A stretch of 64,000 bases of DNA from Actinoallomurus purpureus (GTDB taxonomy: Bacteria; Actinomycetota; Actinomycetes; Streptosporangiales; Streptosporangiaceae). Within the stretch, counting starts at the first letter, position 1. The number at the start of each line of letters is the position of its first letter. The translations under genes were made by a program, and so were the position numbers. Positions 31,701 through 39,576 of the stretch are shown here, piece by piece. The notes below the pieces were generated by a model. That model saw only the letters and a list, made by a program, of their open reading frames with translations, did not search any database and was not told where the DNA came from. The stretch spans positions 62,001 through 126,000 of the forward strand of contig NZ_JAMXMY010000006.1 in NCBI RefSeq assembly GCF_024055795.1, read 5' to 3'.

Positions 31701-34538
31701 CTACGCAGGCCGGTCCTCCGCGGGCGGCACGGCGATCTTGCGAGTGAGGCCGACCCGGGAACGCACTCCGAGCTTGCGGTACGACCTGGTCAGCGCCGCT
31801 TCGACGGTCTTGATGCTGACGAACAGCCGGCCCGCGATCTCCCGGTTGGTCGCCCCTTCGGCGACCAGCGTCGCGACCCGGCGTTCCATGCCGGACAACG
31901 CGTGCAACGGGTCACCGTCCCCGGTCGACGGCGGGACACCGAGGTCGAGCCGGTCCAGTTCGGAGGTCACCGCGGCGATCCACGGCGCGGCCTTGGCGCG
32001 CAACAGCACCCTGCGCGCCCCGCGCAGGGCCTCCCTCGCCGCGACGGCGTTCTCGCTCCGCAGGTAGAGGCGGCCGAGTTCGAGCCGGGCCCGGCCCTCG
32101 TCCAGCGGATAGGGCAGCGCCGCCAGGGCGGCGACGGCCCGCTCCATCCCCCGTACGGCGCCGTCCGTGTCACCCCGCGCGGCCGTCACGAGAGCGGTGG
32201 CCCGGTCCAGAGTGGCCAGTACGCTCGGCCGGCCCAGCCGGACGGCGTCCCGCCTCGTCTCCTCGATCAGCTGTTCCGCCTCCGCGATCTCCCCGATCGC
32301 CGTCAGGGCCTCGGCGAGGTCGGCGTGCCAGCGCCGCAGCCCCGGCTCGGCCAGGCCCTGTGCCGTCTCCAGGCCGCGTACCCGGCGAAGGGCGCCGACG
32401 GCGCCGGCCGGATCACCGCGCAGCAGCCGGATGTGGCCGAGGGCGTGCAGCGTCGTCGGCAGGAACAGCAGGTCACCGTCGTCCTCGCTGTGTCCGACGG
32501 CCCGTTCGGCGGCTGCCAGGCCACGGTGCGGCGAGCCGCCCGCGGCCTCCGCGAACGCGACCGCGCACCAGGCCGGTCCCTGGCTCAGCTCGCTGTCCTC
32601 GGCCAGCCGCAGGCACTGGTAGGCCAGGTCGAGGGCACGGTCGCAGCGGCCACGCGCCATCTCGACCTGCGCGGAGGCGTACAGGCACATGAACAGGCTC
32701 TCCACCGCGCCGCGCTGGCGCACCGCGTAGGTCAGCGACCGCAGCTCGCCGCGCGCCTCCTCCAGCCGGTCGTGCAGGAGGTGGTGCCGGTAGCGCAGGT
32801 AGACCGGGCCGTTGTGACCCAGCCGGATCGCCGGATCCTGGGGGCCGGCCAGCGCCCGCGCCATCGTCCGTTCCGCCTCCGGCGATCCGATGTGGAACTC
32901 CGCGAGGGCCTGGCTGGTCAGGGCCAGCAGTTCGGTGTTGCGGTCGCCCGCCTCCGCCGCCAGGCGTGCCGCCGTCGCCGCCTCCGCGCGCGCCCTCGGC
33001 GCCGACCCCTTGACGAGCCAGGCCCGCCAGGCGAGGCGGTAGCGCAGCGGCGCGAGGAGCGCCGGATCGTCCCGCGCGTCGGCCAGCGCGCGCGGGAACA
33101 CGTCGTCGACCTCGGCCAGCGCCTGACCGCAGGAGTCCAGCAGCACGATCCACGCCCGCACCCGCTCGGCGGGCAGCGCCTCCGCCGCCAGGACGTCCTC
33201 GGCGATGCCCCGCGCCATCGCGAACTCCCCGGCGGCGAGGGCGTCCTCGGCGGCGGTGAGCCGCAGCTCCGGCTCGGCCTCCGGCTTGGTGGTGCGTTCG
33301 GCGGCCAGCAGGCCGAGCCGCGCGGCGGCGGCACGGGCCCCGCGCCGGCGGGCGGCGGTGGCGGCCTCGCTCAGCGTCTCGGCGACCTGCGGGTCCCGGC
33401 CCGGGGCGACCGCCGCGAGGTGGCGGGCGCGTTCGACCGGATCGGTGACGACGTCGGCAAGGGCCGCGTGGGCGGCGAGCCGGTCCCGCTCGGCCGACTC
33501 CGCGTACAGCACCGCTGACAGCAGCGGGTGCGTGAACCGGACCGCGTCGCCCGGTGCGACGATGCCGGCGTGCCGCGCCTCGGCGATGTCGGCGGCGGCC
33601 TCCGGCCGCCCCGCGGCGCGCAGCAGGGTGAGCGTCGGCCGGGCCGCCGCGCAGGCGATGAGCAGCGTCTTCCGCGTCCCGGAGGACAGGGCCAGCAGGC
33701 GTCCCATCATGAGCGTGCGCAGCCCGTCGGGGACCGGCAGCGGCGCCCCCGGATCGAGGGGCTCGCCGTGGTCCGCCAGGGCCCGGCCCAGCTCCAGCGC
33801 GAAGAACGGGTTGCCGTCGCTGGCCCGGTGCACCTTCGCCAGGACCGCGCGCGGCAGTCCCAGGTCACCGAGGAGCCCGCCGACCTCCGCGACGGTCATC
33901 GGGGGGACGGGCAGGGTCAGTACGGGCGGCGGGCACAGCCCCGGCGGGTCCTGCGAGTCGCCCGGCCCCGTACGCAGGCCGGTCAGGGCCCGCAGCGGGA
34001 GCCCGCCGGCGCGCCGGGCGATGAACGCCAGCAGCTCCGCGCTCGGCGCGTCCAGCCACTGCGCGTCGTCGACGACGAGCAGCACCGGCCCGGCGGCGCA
34101 CAGGGTCCGGAACGCCGCCAGCACGGCGACGCGCAGGCCGAGGACGTCGCGCTCGCCGACCGGGTCGTCGCCGCGCAGCAGCGCGGACTCCAGGACGGCC
34201 CGCTGGTGCTTCGGGAGCGTCTCCAGGAGGTCGTCACCGGTCTCGGCCAGCAGGTCGATGAGGCCCAGGAACGGCAGGTGGCGTTCGGTCTCCGACAGCG
34301 AGCAGCGCAGCACCTGGTGATCGGTGAACTGACCGGCCAGGGTCGCCAGCAGGGTCGACTTGCCGATTCCGGCCGGACCGGTCAGGACGACGCTGCCGCC
34401 GGCGGTGAGGTGGTCGCGGGCGCGGGCGAGGAGGGGCTCGCGGTTCACCAGGGCAGGCGGCCGCGGTCCCCTGGCCGGCGGTCGTGTCACCGCAGGCGGG
34501 GCGGCCGTTCCGTTGGCTGATCCGAACGCATCGGTCAT
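31701..34538 (-). CDS. LuxR-family transcriptional regulator with AAA-type ATPase (LAL)
   Basis: 945 residues from ATG 34538 (GGAGGGCC upstream). Walker A VVLTGPAGIGKSTLLATLAG (about 50-68), Walker B VLLVVDDAQWLDAPS, a long alpha-helical TPR-like middle, and a C-terminal LuxR HTH (ALSGMERRVATLVAEGATNR, then VSIKTVEAALTRSYRKLGVR). LALs are ATP-dependent activators, often of secondary-metabolite or secreted-enzyme genes. Next downstream on the same strand is the M4 peptidase (156-base gap), making it a candidate target. Confidence 0.93.
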   Translation of the reverse strand: MTDAFGSANGTAAPPAVTRPPARGPRPPALVNREPLLARARDHLTAGGSVVLTGPAGIGKSTLLATLAGQFTDHQVLRCSLSETERHLPFLGLIDLLAETGDDLLETLPKHQRAVLESALLRGDDPVGERDVLGLRVAVLAAFRTLCAAGPVLLVVDDAQWLDAPSAELLAFIARRAGGLPLRALTGLRTGPGDSQDPPGLCPPPVLTLPVPPMTVAEVGGLLGDLGLPRAVLAKVHRASDGNPFFALELGRALADHGEPLDPGAPLPVPDGLRTLMMGRLLALSSGTRKTLLIACAAARPTLTLLRAAGRPEAAADIAEARHAGIVAPGDAVRFTHPLLSAVLYAESAERDRLAAHAALADVVTDPVERARHLAAVAPGRDPQVAETLSEAATAARRRGARAAAARLGLLAAERTTKPEAEPELRLTAAEDALAAGEFAMARGIAEDVLAAEALPAERVRAWIVLLDSCGQALAEVDDVFPRALADARDDPALLAPLRYRLAWRAWLVKGSAPRARAEAATAARLAAEAGDRNTELLALTSQALAEFHIGSPEAERTMARALAGPQDPAIRLGHNGPVYLRYRHHLLHDRLEEARGELRSLTYAVRQRGAVESLFMCLYASAQVEMARGRCDRALDLAYQCLRLAEDSELSQGPAWCAVAFAEAAGGSPHRGLAAAERAVGHSEDDGDLLFLPTTLHALGHIRLLRGDPAGAVGALRRVRGLETAQGLAEPGLRRWHADLAEALTAIGEIAEAEQLIEETRRDAVRLGRPSVLATLDRATALVTAARGDTDGAVRGMERAVAALAALPYPLDEGRARLELGRLYLRSENAVAAREALRGARRVLLRAKAAPWIAAVTSELDRLDLGVPPSTGDGDPLHALSGMERRVATLVAEGATNREIAGRLFVSIKTVEAALTRSYRKLGVRSRVGLTRKIAVPPAEDRPA

Positions 34539-34650
34539 CCGTTCTGGCCCTCCGGGCGCCGCTCCCAGCGTGAGAGCCCCGAGCGGGCAAGCTAACAATC
34601 GGTCATACGGCCGTCAACACCCCTAGTTCGGGCATCCGGTGGAGTGGGCC

Positions 34651-34664
34651 TGCTACGTGTTACA
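34651..34664. promoter_or_regulatory. Degenerate KstR-like element
   Basis: TGCTACGTGTTACA fits TNNAACNNGTTNNA except one base (TAC for AAC). It lies 46 bases upstream of the exact element at 34710-34723. Confidence 0.4.
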
Positions 34665-34709
34665 GAGCAGCAGCTGGATTGAGGGGAGAGTCGAGCGAAG
34701 AAAGACAAC

Positions 34710-34723
34710 TAGAACGTGTTGCA
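34710..34723. promoter_or_regulatory. KstR-like operator upstream of the NPD oxidoreductase
   Basis: TAGAACGTGTTGCA fits TNNAACNNGTTNNA at all eight fixed positions and lies 20 bases before the NPD start. The same core AACGTGTT occurs at 57310. The pattern is that recalled for KstR, the TetR-type repressor of cholesterol catabolism. Confidence 0.65.
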
Positions 34724-34742
34724 GTTTCATGGATCGGCTCTT

Positions 34743-35867
34743 ATGGTCGGGACTGTGCGGACACGGGTAACGGAACTCTTCGGCATCGAGTATCCGATCT
34801 TCGCTTTCAGCCACTGTCGTGACGTCGTCGCCGCGGTCAGCCGCGCCGGCGGCATGGGCGTCCTCGGCGCGCTCTACTTCACGCCCGAACAGCTGGAGAC
34901 CGAGCTCAACTGGATCGACGAGCACGTCGGCGGCAAGCCGTACGGAGTCGACGTCGTCATGCCCGCCAAGTACGAGGGCGCGGACCTCGGCGACGCCGGC
35001 GAGCTGCTCGGCAAGCTCCAGGGCATGATCCCCGAGCGCCACCGGCAGTTCGTCAACGACCTCCTCGAACGCCACGGCGTCGACCCGCTCACCGAGGAGG
35101 GCGCCGGCCACTACCTCCTCGGCTGGACCGACGCCACCGCCCGCCCCCAGGTCGAGGTGGCGCTCAAGCACCCCATCGCCCTCCTGGCCAACGCGCTCGG
35201 CCCGCCCCCGGCGGACGTCGTCGAGCAGGCGCACCAGCACGGCGTGAAGGTCGCGGGCCTGGCCAGCAACGCCCGGCACGCCCGCAAGCAGGTCGAGGTC
35301 GGCGTCGACATCATCGTCGCCCAGGGCACCGAGGCCGGCGGCCACACCGGCGACGTGTCCACGATCGTCCTCATCCCCGAGGTCGTCGACGCCGTCGGCC
35401 CCGACACCATCGTGCTCGCCGCGGGCGGAATCGGCCGCGGCCGCCAGCTCGCGGCCGGCCTCGCGCTCGGCGCCGAGGGTGCGTGGACCGGCTCGATCTG
35501 GCTCACCGTCGAGGAGGCGGACACGCCCGAGGGCTCCCGCGACAGGCTCCTCGCCGCGACCTCCCGCGACACGGTGCGCTCCCGCTCCTGGACGGGCAAG
35601 CCCGCGCGGATGCTCAAGACCGCGTGGACCGACGCGTGGGAGTCGCCGGAGTCGCCCGGCACCCTGCCGATGCCCATGCAGTTCATGCTCATCTCCGACG
35701 CCCTCCGCCGGATCAACCGCGCCGGCGCGGGGGAGCTGACCACCTTCCCCGTCGGCCAGATCGTCGGCTCGATGAACCAGGTCAAGAGCACCTCCCAGGT
35801 GATCTACGACCTCATCGAGGAGTACGTCGAGACGATGGAGCGCCTGAACACCCTCACCGAGGGCTGA
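34743..35867 (+). CDS. Nitronate monooxygenase-like FMN oxidoreductase (NPD family)
   Basis: 374 residues; ATG 34743 (MVGTVRTRVTELFG) chosen because the family core starts at RVTELFGIEYPI; GTG 34755 is possible. FMN-binding barrel: SRAGGMGVLGAL, VDIIVAQGTEAGGHTGDVST (about 183-202) and LAAGGIGRGRQLAAGLALGA. The family includes true nitronate monooxygenases but also enoyl-CoA-type reductases; IpdC of steroid-ring degradation belongs here. A KstR-like operator just upstream and acyl-CoA genes nearby favour a catabolic CoA-thioester role over nitroalkane oxidation (inference). Confidence 0.85.
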   Translation: MVGTVRTRVTELFGIEYPIFAFSHCRDVVAAVSRAGGMGVLGALYFTPEQLETELNWIDEHVGGKPYGVDVVMPAKYEGADLGDAGELLGKLQGMIPERHRQFVNDLLERHGVDPLTEEGAGHYLLGWTDATARPQVEVALKHPIALLANALGPPPADVVEQAHQHGVKVAGLASNARHARKQVEVGVDIIVAQGTEAGGHTGDVSTIVLIPEVVDAVGPDTIVLAAGGIGRGRQLAAGLALGAEGAWTGSIWLTVEEADTPEGSRDRLLAATSRDTVRSRSWTGKPARMLKTAWTDAWESPESPGTLPMPMQFMLISDALRRINRAGAGELTTFPVGQIVGSMNQVKSTSQVIYDLIEEYVETMERLNTLTEG

Positions 35868-35885
35868 CCTCAGATCCGCGATCGC

Positions 35886-35929
35886 GGCCCCGGCGCACGG
35901 GCGGGTCCGGCCACCCGCGCGCCGGGGCC
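35886..35929. terminator. Hairpin between convergent NPD and adenosine deaminase genes
   Basis: GGCCCCGGCGC (35886-35896) pairs perfectly with 35919-35929; the loop contains a second inner pairing (GCGGGT/ACCCGC). Confidence 0.7.
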
Positions 35930-36113
35930 CCCGGTCACCACGGGTCCACCGGCCCGCCCCGCACGAGTCCCGTACAGAAGACTCGGCGAACGCGGCCGGA
36001 CCGCTGCGATTCCTCCCAAGCCGTCACCTTCGGGCGGTCGCCCCGCCGACGTTCACCGAGCCTTCCGCTCGGCCGCCGATGCACGGCAGACGCCGCGCTC
36101 CGGGGAACTCGGC

Positions 36114-37127
36114 TCAGGCCGACTGGACGGCGTCGATCTCGGCGAGGATCGCCCGCTTGCGGCCCTCTCCCAAGAAGGACGCACGGACGCCGTTGCGGGC
36201 CAGGTCGGCGAGCTCCTTCCGGCCGAGCCCCAGATCGCGTGCCGCCACCCGGTACTCGTTGGTCAGGGTCGTGCCGAACATCGGCGGGTCGTCGCTGTTC
36301 AACGTCACGTACAGGCCCTCCGCGAGCATGCGGGGGAGCGGGTGCGCGGCGACGTCCGGCACCTGTTTGGTGCACACGTTGGAAGTCGGGCAGACTTCGA
36401 GCGGGAGCTGCGTCTCTCGCAGGTACGCGACGAGCTCCGGGTCGTCCAGGCAGCTGAGGCCGTGCCCGATCCGCTCCGCCTTCAGCTCGCGGATCGCCTC
36501 CCAGATCGTCTCCGGCCCGGTCATCTCCCCGGCGTGCGGCACGCTGTGCAGACCGGCGTCCACCGCCGCGCGGAACGCGTCGCGGATCGCCCGCTCATGC
36601 CCGAGGCGGTCCTGCTCGATGCCGCCGATGCCGAAGCCGACGAGCTTCTCCGGCGGGTGGTTCAGCGCGTGGTCGGCGGTCGCGCGCGCCGCGTCGTCGC
36701 CGAACTCACCGGGGATGTCGAAGACGTACGCGACCTCGATCCGGTCGGCGACCTCCCGCGCCGCCAGGTCGAGCGCCTCGGTCACCGCCGGCATCGTCAT
36801 GCCGACCGACACGTGCGAGTACGGGGTGACGGTCAGCTCCACATAGCGGACGTTCTGCGCCGCCAGGTCCCGAGCCACGCCGGTGACCAGCGTCGCGACG
36901 TCCTCCGGCTCCCGTACGAGACCGTTGACCGCGAAGTAGACCTCGGCGAAGTGCGGGAAGTCGCGGAACTCGAAGAACTCCCGCAGGTCCGCCTCGTTCG
37001 TCGGCACACGGTGGTCCGTGTGCCGACGCGCGAGCTCCAGCACCGTGGGCACGGACGCCGAACCGACCAGATGAACGTGAAGTTCGACCTTGGGCAGCGC
37101 GTTGATGAAGTCATCTGTAACGGTCAT
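36114..37127 (-). CDS. add: Adenosine deaminase-family amidohydrolase
   Basis: 337 residues. Zinc ligands HVH at residues 17-19 (KVELHVHLVGSAS), HAGEMTGPETIWEAI near 198, RIGHGLS, and the late LNSDDPPMFGTTLTNEY with the ligand Asp pair near 279. Catalyses hydrolytic deamination of an adenine nucleoside. Actinobacteria often carry several paralogues; some of this length with LHVHLVGSAS-type starts act as aminodeoxyfutalosine deaminases in menaquinone synthesis, so the substrate may be aminodeoxyfutalosine rather than adenosine. No mqn genes are in the window to decide. Confidence 0.85.
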   Translation of the reverse strand: MTVTDDFINALPKVELHVHLVGSASVPTVLELARRHTDHRVPTNEADLREFFEFRDFPHFAEVYFAVNGLVREPEDVATLVTGVARDLAAQNVRYVELTVTPYSHVSVGMTMPAVTEALDLAAREVADRIEVAYVFDIPGEFGDDAARATADHALNHPPEKLVGFGIGGIEQDRLGHERAIRDAFRAAVDAGLHSVPHAGEMTGPETIWEAIRELKAERIGHGLSCLDDPELVAYLRETQLPLEVCPTSNVCTKQVPDVAAHPLPRMLAEGLYVTLNSDDPPMFGTTLTNEYRVAARDLGLGRKELADLARNGVRASFLGEGRKRAILAEIDAVQSA

Positions 37128-37224
37128 GGCCGGAAGCTAACAGCGCCCGATCAGCCCAGGCCAGAGATTTCGGTCGAAGCTGACGCGGATTGGTCAGTTT
37201 CCGCTCAGCGTGCTCCAGCCGCGG

Positions 37225-37611
37225 TCACCAGCGGAGCAGCCAGGCGAGGACGCGGCCGGCGATGAGATAGACGCCGGCGGCGAACAGCCAGTTCTCCGTC
37301 AGCTCCCTGCGGGCGTCGGCGTTGCGGAAGACGTCGTGGAACGGGGTCGCCAGCCAGGTGCCGGCCCGCAGTAGCCCGTGGACGATGTGGTTGTGCGGGT
37401 TGGCCCCGCCCCACGTCAGCGCGATGCCGAACAGCAGGACGAGCGTGACGGTCCACGCCACGAGCCACACGAACGCGCTCAGCCTGTCGTGCCGCTGGAA
37501 GCGCCGGACCCGTGTGGTGTTCCAGCGTCGGGCTCGGGTGTCGCCGGCCGCCTGCGTCGAACTCGCCTCGGCCGCCGGCTCGCGCCGCCGCCGCCATATC
37601 TGAGTGGCCAT
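37225..37611 (-). CDS. Small two-helix membrane protein, unknown function
   Basis: 128 residues, ATG 37611 with GGAGGAGG upstream. A basic N-terminus (RRRR, RARR) is followed by TM1 (AFVWLVAWTVTLVLLFGIAL, about 47-66), a loop with GGANPHNHIVHGLL and TM2 (LFAAGVYLIAGRVLAWLL, near the C-terminus). Not recognised; similar proteins are scattered in actinobacteria beside housekeeping genes. It starts a minus-strand run with adenosine deaminase. Confidence 0.7.
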   Translation of the reverse strand: MATQIWRRRREPAAEASSTQAAGDTRARRWNTTRVRRFQRHDRLSAFVWLVAWTVTLVLLFGIALTWGGANPHNHIVHGLLRAGTWLATPFHDVFRNADARRELTENWLFAAGVYLIAGRVLAWLLRW

Positions 37612-37808
37612 CTGTATTTCCTCCTCCAGAGGGCCCCCGGGGGGCTTCTTCTGCCCAGGTTGTCCCTCCGAAAAAAGCCACTAAACGGTCACTTTATGTA
37701 ATCGCCTGCGGCGACCGATGTGACCTGGCATGTTGAGCAGCCGAATCGAAGGTTCGTTCGCCCTCGACCCGCGGAAGGAGAGAGGCGTTTCGCGCGTAGG
37801 AGGGTGCG

Positions 37809-38378
37809 TTGTCCTGGTGCGCTTTCGTCGATGAGTCCGAGTCCAACCGCAAACTCGACCCCGACGTCTACATCCTCGTAGCGTCGATCATGGCGTCAGA
37901 TATCCGAGAGAGCGTGCGGGAAGTGATGGCATGCCTGAGGCTGCCTGGCGAGCATAAGGTGCACTGGTACCACGAATCGGACAAGCGGCGTCGCATTCTT
38001 ATCGAGACGGTGATCTCCCTTGAGGTCCTCCATCTCGCTGTCGTGCGCACCGGGGCAGTCGGGGAGACGTCGGAGCGTCGCCGGCGTAAGTGCATGGAGC
38101 GTCTGTTCTTCGAATTGTCTGCGATGGGTGCACACAAGATCATTTTCGAGGCGCGCGAGGCAAGGCAGAGCCGTAATGACCTTAACCTCGTCAAGGCGCT
38201 ACGATCGCGGCGGGAGATACACGCCGACATTCGGGTTGATCATCTATCTGGCCCCAGGGAACCGCTTCTTTGGATTCCGGACTTGGTGGCGGGTGCAGTC
38301 GTGGCCGCACGCTGCGGGGATCGTTCCTACCTTGACCAGATTGCGCCGCTGGTCACCGTCTGCGTGGTGGAGGCATAA
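37809..38378 (+). CDS. DUF3800-like protein
   Basis: 189 residues. TTG start with GGAGG about five bases upstream. The N-terminal FVDESESNRKLDPDVYILVAS matches the DUF3800 FVDESG start, and the C-terminal WIPDLVAGAVVAARCGD matches its (A/P)DLVAxAV motif. The fold is RNase H-like and the acidic residues (Asp/Glu of VDESE and late Asp) could bind metal. Members occur in phage-defence and mobile contexts; no partner gene is seen here. Codon use is visibly less GC-biased than its neighbours (for example GTAATGACCTTAACC), hinting at transfer. Confidence 0.75.
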   Translation: MSWCAFVDESESNRKLDPDVYILVASIMASDIRESVREVMACLRLPGEHKVHWYHESDKRRRILIETVISLEVLHLAVVRTGAVGETSERRRRKCMERLFFELSAMGAHKIIFEAREARQSRNDLNLVKALRSRREIHADIRVDHLSGPREPLLWIPDLVAGAVVAARCGDRSYLDQIAPLVTVCVVEA

Positions 38379-38437
38379 AAAGCCGCGAACCCGGGACCCC
38401 ACCGTCCAGCGGGAACTTCCCGGGCTCACTTCCTGAC

Positions 38438-38453
38438 CCGCTTCGCGAAGCGG
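38438..38453. repeat. 16-bp perfect palindrome between convergent genes
   Basis: CCGCTTCG followed by its reverse complement, downstream of a CCCGGG...CCCGGG pairing at about 38390-38423. Probably part of a terminator region for DUF3800 and crotonase genes. Confidence 0.45.
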
Positions 38454-38589
38454 CGGCGTTGCTACTAAGTGTGCTTCCCTCGAGGCTCTGCGTCAACTGG
38501 AATCTCGAAACGCCTGACGAAGTGGGACGGCCAGAGCCGGGTGAAGCCTTCCGAAGCGCGCAGTGACGGCGTCGCGGGGGCGCGCCGGG

Positions 38590-39402
38590 CTACTCGCCCT
38601 TGAAGACGGCGGGGCGCTTCTCCTTGAAGGCGAGGGAGCCTTCCTTGGCGTCGTTCGAGCCGATGACCGGCCAGCCGAGTTCGTCGGAGATCGTCAGGGC
38701 CTCGTCCTCAGGTAGGCCCTCGGTCCTGCGGTAGGTCTCCAGGATCGCCTGGACGGCAAGAGGACCGCAGGAGGCGATCTCGTCGGCGATCTCACGGGCG
38801 GTCTTCAGGGCCTGGCCGTCCGGGACGATCCGGTTGATCAAGCCCATCCGCAGGGCCTCGTCCGGGGTCACGGACCGGGCGGTGAGCAGGATGTCCATCG
38901 CGAAGGCGTACGGGATCTGGCGGGGGAGCCTGATGGCGCAGCCGCCCATGGGGAACAGGCCGCGCTTGGCCTCGTACAGCCCCAGCGTCGCGCCCTCGGC
39001 GACGACGCGGAGGTCGGTGCCGACGAGCAGTTCGGTCCCGCCGGCCACCGCGTACCCCTCGATCGCGCTGATCAGCGGTTTCTTGGGCCGGGAGTCCCGT
39101 AGCAGGCCCTTCCAGTGGAAGTTCTCGATCTCGGCGGCGCGCTGCCGTACCCGCTCGTCCTCCGACGGGCGGCCCATGGCCTTGAGGTCGGCGCCCGCGC
39201 AGAACTGGCCGTCGGCCCCGGTGAGGATCCCGACGCGTACGTCCGGGGTATCGGAGACGTAGGCCCACGCGTCGGCCATGCCGACGAGCATGTCGGTGCT
39301 GAGGGCGTTGCGGGCCTCGGGCCGGTTCATGGTCACGATCACGACGTGGCCGTCGCGCTCGACCGTGCAGTGCGGGGTGCTGATGGGCAGTCGTTCCGCC
39401 AT
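38590..39402 (-). CDS. Enoyl-CoA hydratase/isomerase (crotonase family)
   Basis: 270 residues. Crotonase hallmarks: VTMNRPEARNALSTDM, the oxyanion-hole strand GADGQFCAGADLKAMG (about 62-77), and AIEGYAVAGGTELLVGTDLR. The acid/base region reads YEAKRGLFPMGG, with Glu present. It hydrates or isomerises enoyl-CoA. Divergent from the acyl-CoA ligase at 39577 across 174 bases containing two degenerate KstR-like elements. Confidence 0.9.
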   Translation of the reverse strand: MAERLPISTPHCTVERDGHVVIVTMNRPEARNALSTDMLVGMADAWAYVSDTPDVRVGILTGADGQFCAGADLKAMGRPSEDERVRQRAAEIENFHWKGLLRDSRPKKPLISAIEGYAVAGGTELLVGTDLRVVAEGATLGLYEAKRGLFPMGGCAIRLPRQIPYAFAMDILLTARSVTPDEALRMGLINRIVPDGQALKTAREIADEIASCGPLAVQAILETYRRTEGLPEDEALTISDELGWPVIGSNDAKEGSLAFKEKRPAVFKGE

Positions 39403-39453
39403 TGCCGTCCTCCCTGCTCGCGGCCGCGTACGAGGTCACGCGACACCTAAAAC

Positions 39454-39467
39454 AAGAACGGATTCTA
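39454..39467. promoter_or_regulatory. Degenerate KstR-like element (echA/fadD intergenic, site 1)
   Basis: Minus strand TAGAATCCGTTCTT: two of the eight fixed positions deviate from TNNAACNNGTTNNA, but the TAGAA..GTTCT arms are kept. Confidence 0.4.
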
Positions 39468-39508
39468 GTGACGCGCGTCGCACTTCAACAGGGCTTGCCC
39501 GACAAAAC

Positions 39509-39522
39509 GAGAACGTGATCTA
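39509..39522. promoter_or_regulatory. Degenerate KstR-like element (echA/fadD intergenic, site 2)
   Basis: Minus strand TAGATCACGTTCTC: two deviations from the pattern. It lies 55 bases upstream of the acyl-CoA ligase start. Confidence 0.4.
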
Positions 39523-39576
39523 CTGCGGGCGGGACACCTCCGTGCGACCGGTACCGAGACGTACAGGGAGAATCCG

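Noticed and set aside
29373-33518. A 1381-codon open frame on the plus strand opposite the M4 and LAL genes
   Set aside because: Low-complexity, Arg/Gly/Val-rich translation without domains. It is the expected antisense shadow of GC-rich coding DNA; the minus-strand genes have clear catalytic motifs.
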